From NCBI GenBank assembly GCA_001604435.1, contig LVBO01000052.1:1-6930 (forward strand): DNA of 6,930 nt. The letters are read 5' to 3'. A model generated the notes under the pieces. The model did not search any database. It was not told where the DNA came from and saw only the letters and a program-made list of their open reading frames with translations. The stretch comes from Synergistales bacterium Syner_01 (lineage in GTDB: Bacteria > Synergistota > Synergistia > Synergistales > Aminobacteriaceae). The stretch's first letter is position 1. Every line of letters begins with the position of its first letter. Below are positions 5,812-6,930 of the stretch, piece after piece. The translations under genes were made by a program, and so were the position numbers.

Positions 5812-6930
5812 TCATACCACGTTTGATTCTCTGATATGTTCTCCACGACTGAAGCGACGATAATCGAGCATCGAGAAGTCGATGTCCTGTTTCTGTCCCG
5901 TGATATGCTGGGCGAGAATTTTCCCGGCTACGGGGGCGAGCATGAATCCGTGTCCGGAATAACCTGTAGAGTGGTAAAAATTCTTGACGTCGGTTTCTCC
6001 GATGACCGGCTGCGCATCGGGAGTCATATCGTACAGTCCCGACCACTGTCGTGCTATCCTGATGCCTTTCGTTCTTGGAAGGAGCCTCACGAGCGTTTTC
6101 GACATCGCTTCGATGAACTGCCATGTCGTTTTGTTCTCGAAATCCTCGGGGTGTCCTTGAGGGCTCATGCCGCAGATAATCGAGCCGTGTGGCCGTTGCT
6201 GAATGTAATAGTTTCCGGAGAAGCTCATCAGCATGCAGGGACAGACGCCGGGGGCGACCGGTTCGGTAATCATTATCTCGTGGCGCTCGGCCCAGTTGGG
6301 CAGTTCGATCCCCGCCATACGGGCAACTATTTGCGCATACGCTCCGGCGCAGTTGATGACTATCGGCGCGCTGATTGTCCCGTTGCTGGTTTCTATGCCC
6401 TGAACCGTGTTTTCGCGGACGATGACTCCGGTGCATTCCGTGTTTCTGTAGCATTTCACTCCGAGACGTTTTGCCGCTTCGAGATAGGCGAATGTCGTCA
6501 GGAAGGGGTCGGCATGGCCGTCTCTGGCATGGAAGAAGAAGCCGACCGCATCTTCCGCGGCAAGTCCCGGACAAATTTCGCGGGCCTCGGAGAGCGTCAT
6601 CATGCGCGACCGTATGCCGAGTGAGTTCTGGAGGAGCATTCCGTTACGCAGCGTTTCCAGCTCCTTCTCGTTGTAGGCGACAAGGAGATACCCTCCCTGG
6701 TTCAGCCCAACGGACATTCCAAGCTCCTGGTCGAGCTGCTCGAAGATGTCGAGGGCGGCGATTCCGAGACGGCAGTTCATTTCAGTTCCCCACTGTGCAC
6801 GGATTCCTGCTCCGCAACGTCCCGTCGAACCTCCGCAGATGGTTCCCTTCTCAATGAGGACAATGTCCTTGAGGCCATGTTTCGCAAGATAGTAGGCGGT
6901 GGAAACTCCGATGATGCCTCCGCCGACGAT
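5812..6930 (-). CDS. FAD-dependent oxidoreductase, DAO superfamily (proline dehydrogenase beta / sarcosine oxidase beta-like), 5' end cut off
   Basis: This gene runs in from the right edge; 372 codons and the stop are visible. The frame opens directly on an FAD-binding dinucleotide motif (IVGGGIIGVSTAYYLA) followed by an acidic-ended strand (IVLIEK), so only a few N-terminal residues are missing. Next comes GSTGRCGAGIRAQWGTE, then DGHADPF in the middle and GYSGHGFMLAPVAG near the C-terminus. From memory these match the catalytic beta subunit of Thermococcales L-proline dehydrogenase (STFRCGTGIRQQF, DGKADPF, GFSGHGFMMAPAVG) better than ThiO glycine oxidase. The family oxidises the C-N bond of secondary or primary amino acids at FAD, usually in the cytoplasm or loosely on the membrane. 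Proline, hydroxyproline, sarcosine or a D-amino acid are all possible substrates. Partner subunits may lie to the right of the window. The ATG at 6780 is internal and would remove the FAD motif, so it is not the start. The family is clear, the substrate is not. Confidence 0.88.
   Translation of the reverse strand: MVGGGIIGVSTAYYLAKHGLKDIVLIEKGTICGGSTGRCGAGIRAQWGTEMNCRLGIAALDIFEQLDQELGMSVGLNQGGYLLVAYNEKELETLRNGMLLQNSLGIRSRMMTLSEAREICPGLAAEDAVGFFFHARDGHADPFLTTFAYLEAAKRLGVKCYRNTECTGVIVRENTVQGIETSNGTISAPIVINCAGAYAQIVARMAGIELPNWAERHEIMITEPVAPGVCPCMLMSFSGNYYIQQRPHGSIICGMSPQGHPEDFENKTTWQFIEAMSKTLVRLLPRTKGIRIARQWSGLYDMTPDAQPVIGETDVKNFYHSTGYSGHGFMLAPVAGKILAQHITGQKQDIDFSMLDYRRFSRGEHIRESNVV

Noticed and set aside
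5836..6624. Plus-strand open frame of 262 codons opposite the flavoenzyme
   Set aside because: It is antisense to a clearly conserved FAD enzyme and has no recognisable motif.
2995..6930. Thiamin operon reading: flavoenzyme as ThiO glycine oxidase plus ThiS
   Set aside because: No thiG, thiH or thiF is present, the flavoenzyme motifs fit proline dehydrogenase/sarcosine oxidase beta better, and the AOR and GRE genes between and around them have no role in thiamin synthesis.

Overview
The window is one tightly packed run of six genes, all on the minus strand and so transcribed from right to left. Both ends are cut: the first gene lacks its start (right edge) and the last lacks its end (left edge). 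Gaps are 4 to 35 bases, and I see no internal promoter or terminator, so this looks like the middle of a single operon. The enzymes are oxygen-sensitive: a glycyl radical enzyme, its radical SAM activase, a tungsten/molybdenum-pterin aldehyde oxidoreductase and a four-cluster ferredoxin. That points to a strictly anaerobic, amino-acid-fermenting bacterium. Mixed GC of roughly 50-55% by eye and strong AGGAGG ribosome sites would fit a Synergistota or Clostridia-like host, but taxonomy is inference only.

Layout in transcription order. (1) 6930-5812: FAD-dependent oxidoreductase of the DAO superfamily, closest in my memory to the beta subunit of archaeal L-proline dehydrogenase and to sarcosine oxidase beta. 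(2) 5776-5381: 16-cysteine, four [4Fe-4S] electron-transfer protein. (3) 5376-3220: aldehyde:ferredoxin oxidoreductase (AOR) family protein. (4) 3192-2995: 65-residue ThiS/MoaD-like sulfur carrier ending in Gly-Gly. (5) 2986-2051: glycyl radical enzyme activase. (6) 2045-1: glycyl radical enzyme that closely resembles trans-4-hydroxy-L-proline dehydratase (HypD); 681 codons are inside the window and the glycyl radical loop lies off the left edge.

How they may work together (inference). HypD converts hydroxyproline to pyrroline-5-carboxylate (P5C), and a proline dehydrogenase makes the same compound from proline. P5C opens spontaneously to glutamate-5-semialdehyde, an aldehyde. An AOR in the same operon could oxidise it to glutamate and pass low-potential electrons to the four-cluster ferredoxin. 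The ThiS-like protein would supply sulfur for the dithiolene of the AOR pterin cofactor. The known HypD pathway reduces P5C to proline with ProC; an oxidative, ferredoxin-reducing route through an AOR would be new as far as I know. The substrate has not been shown, and it is the main thing to test.
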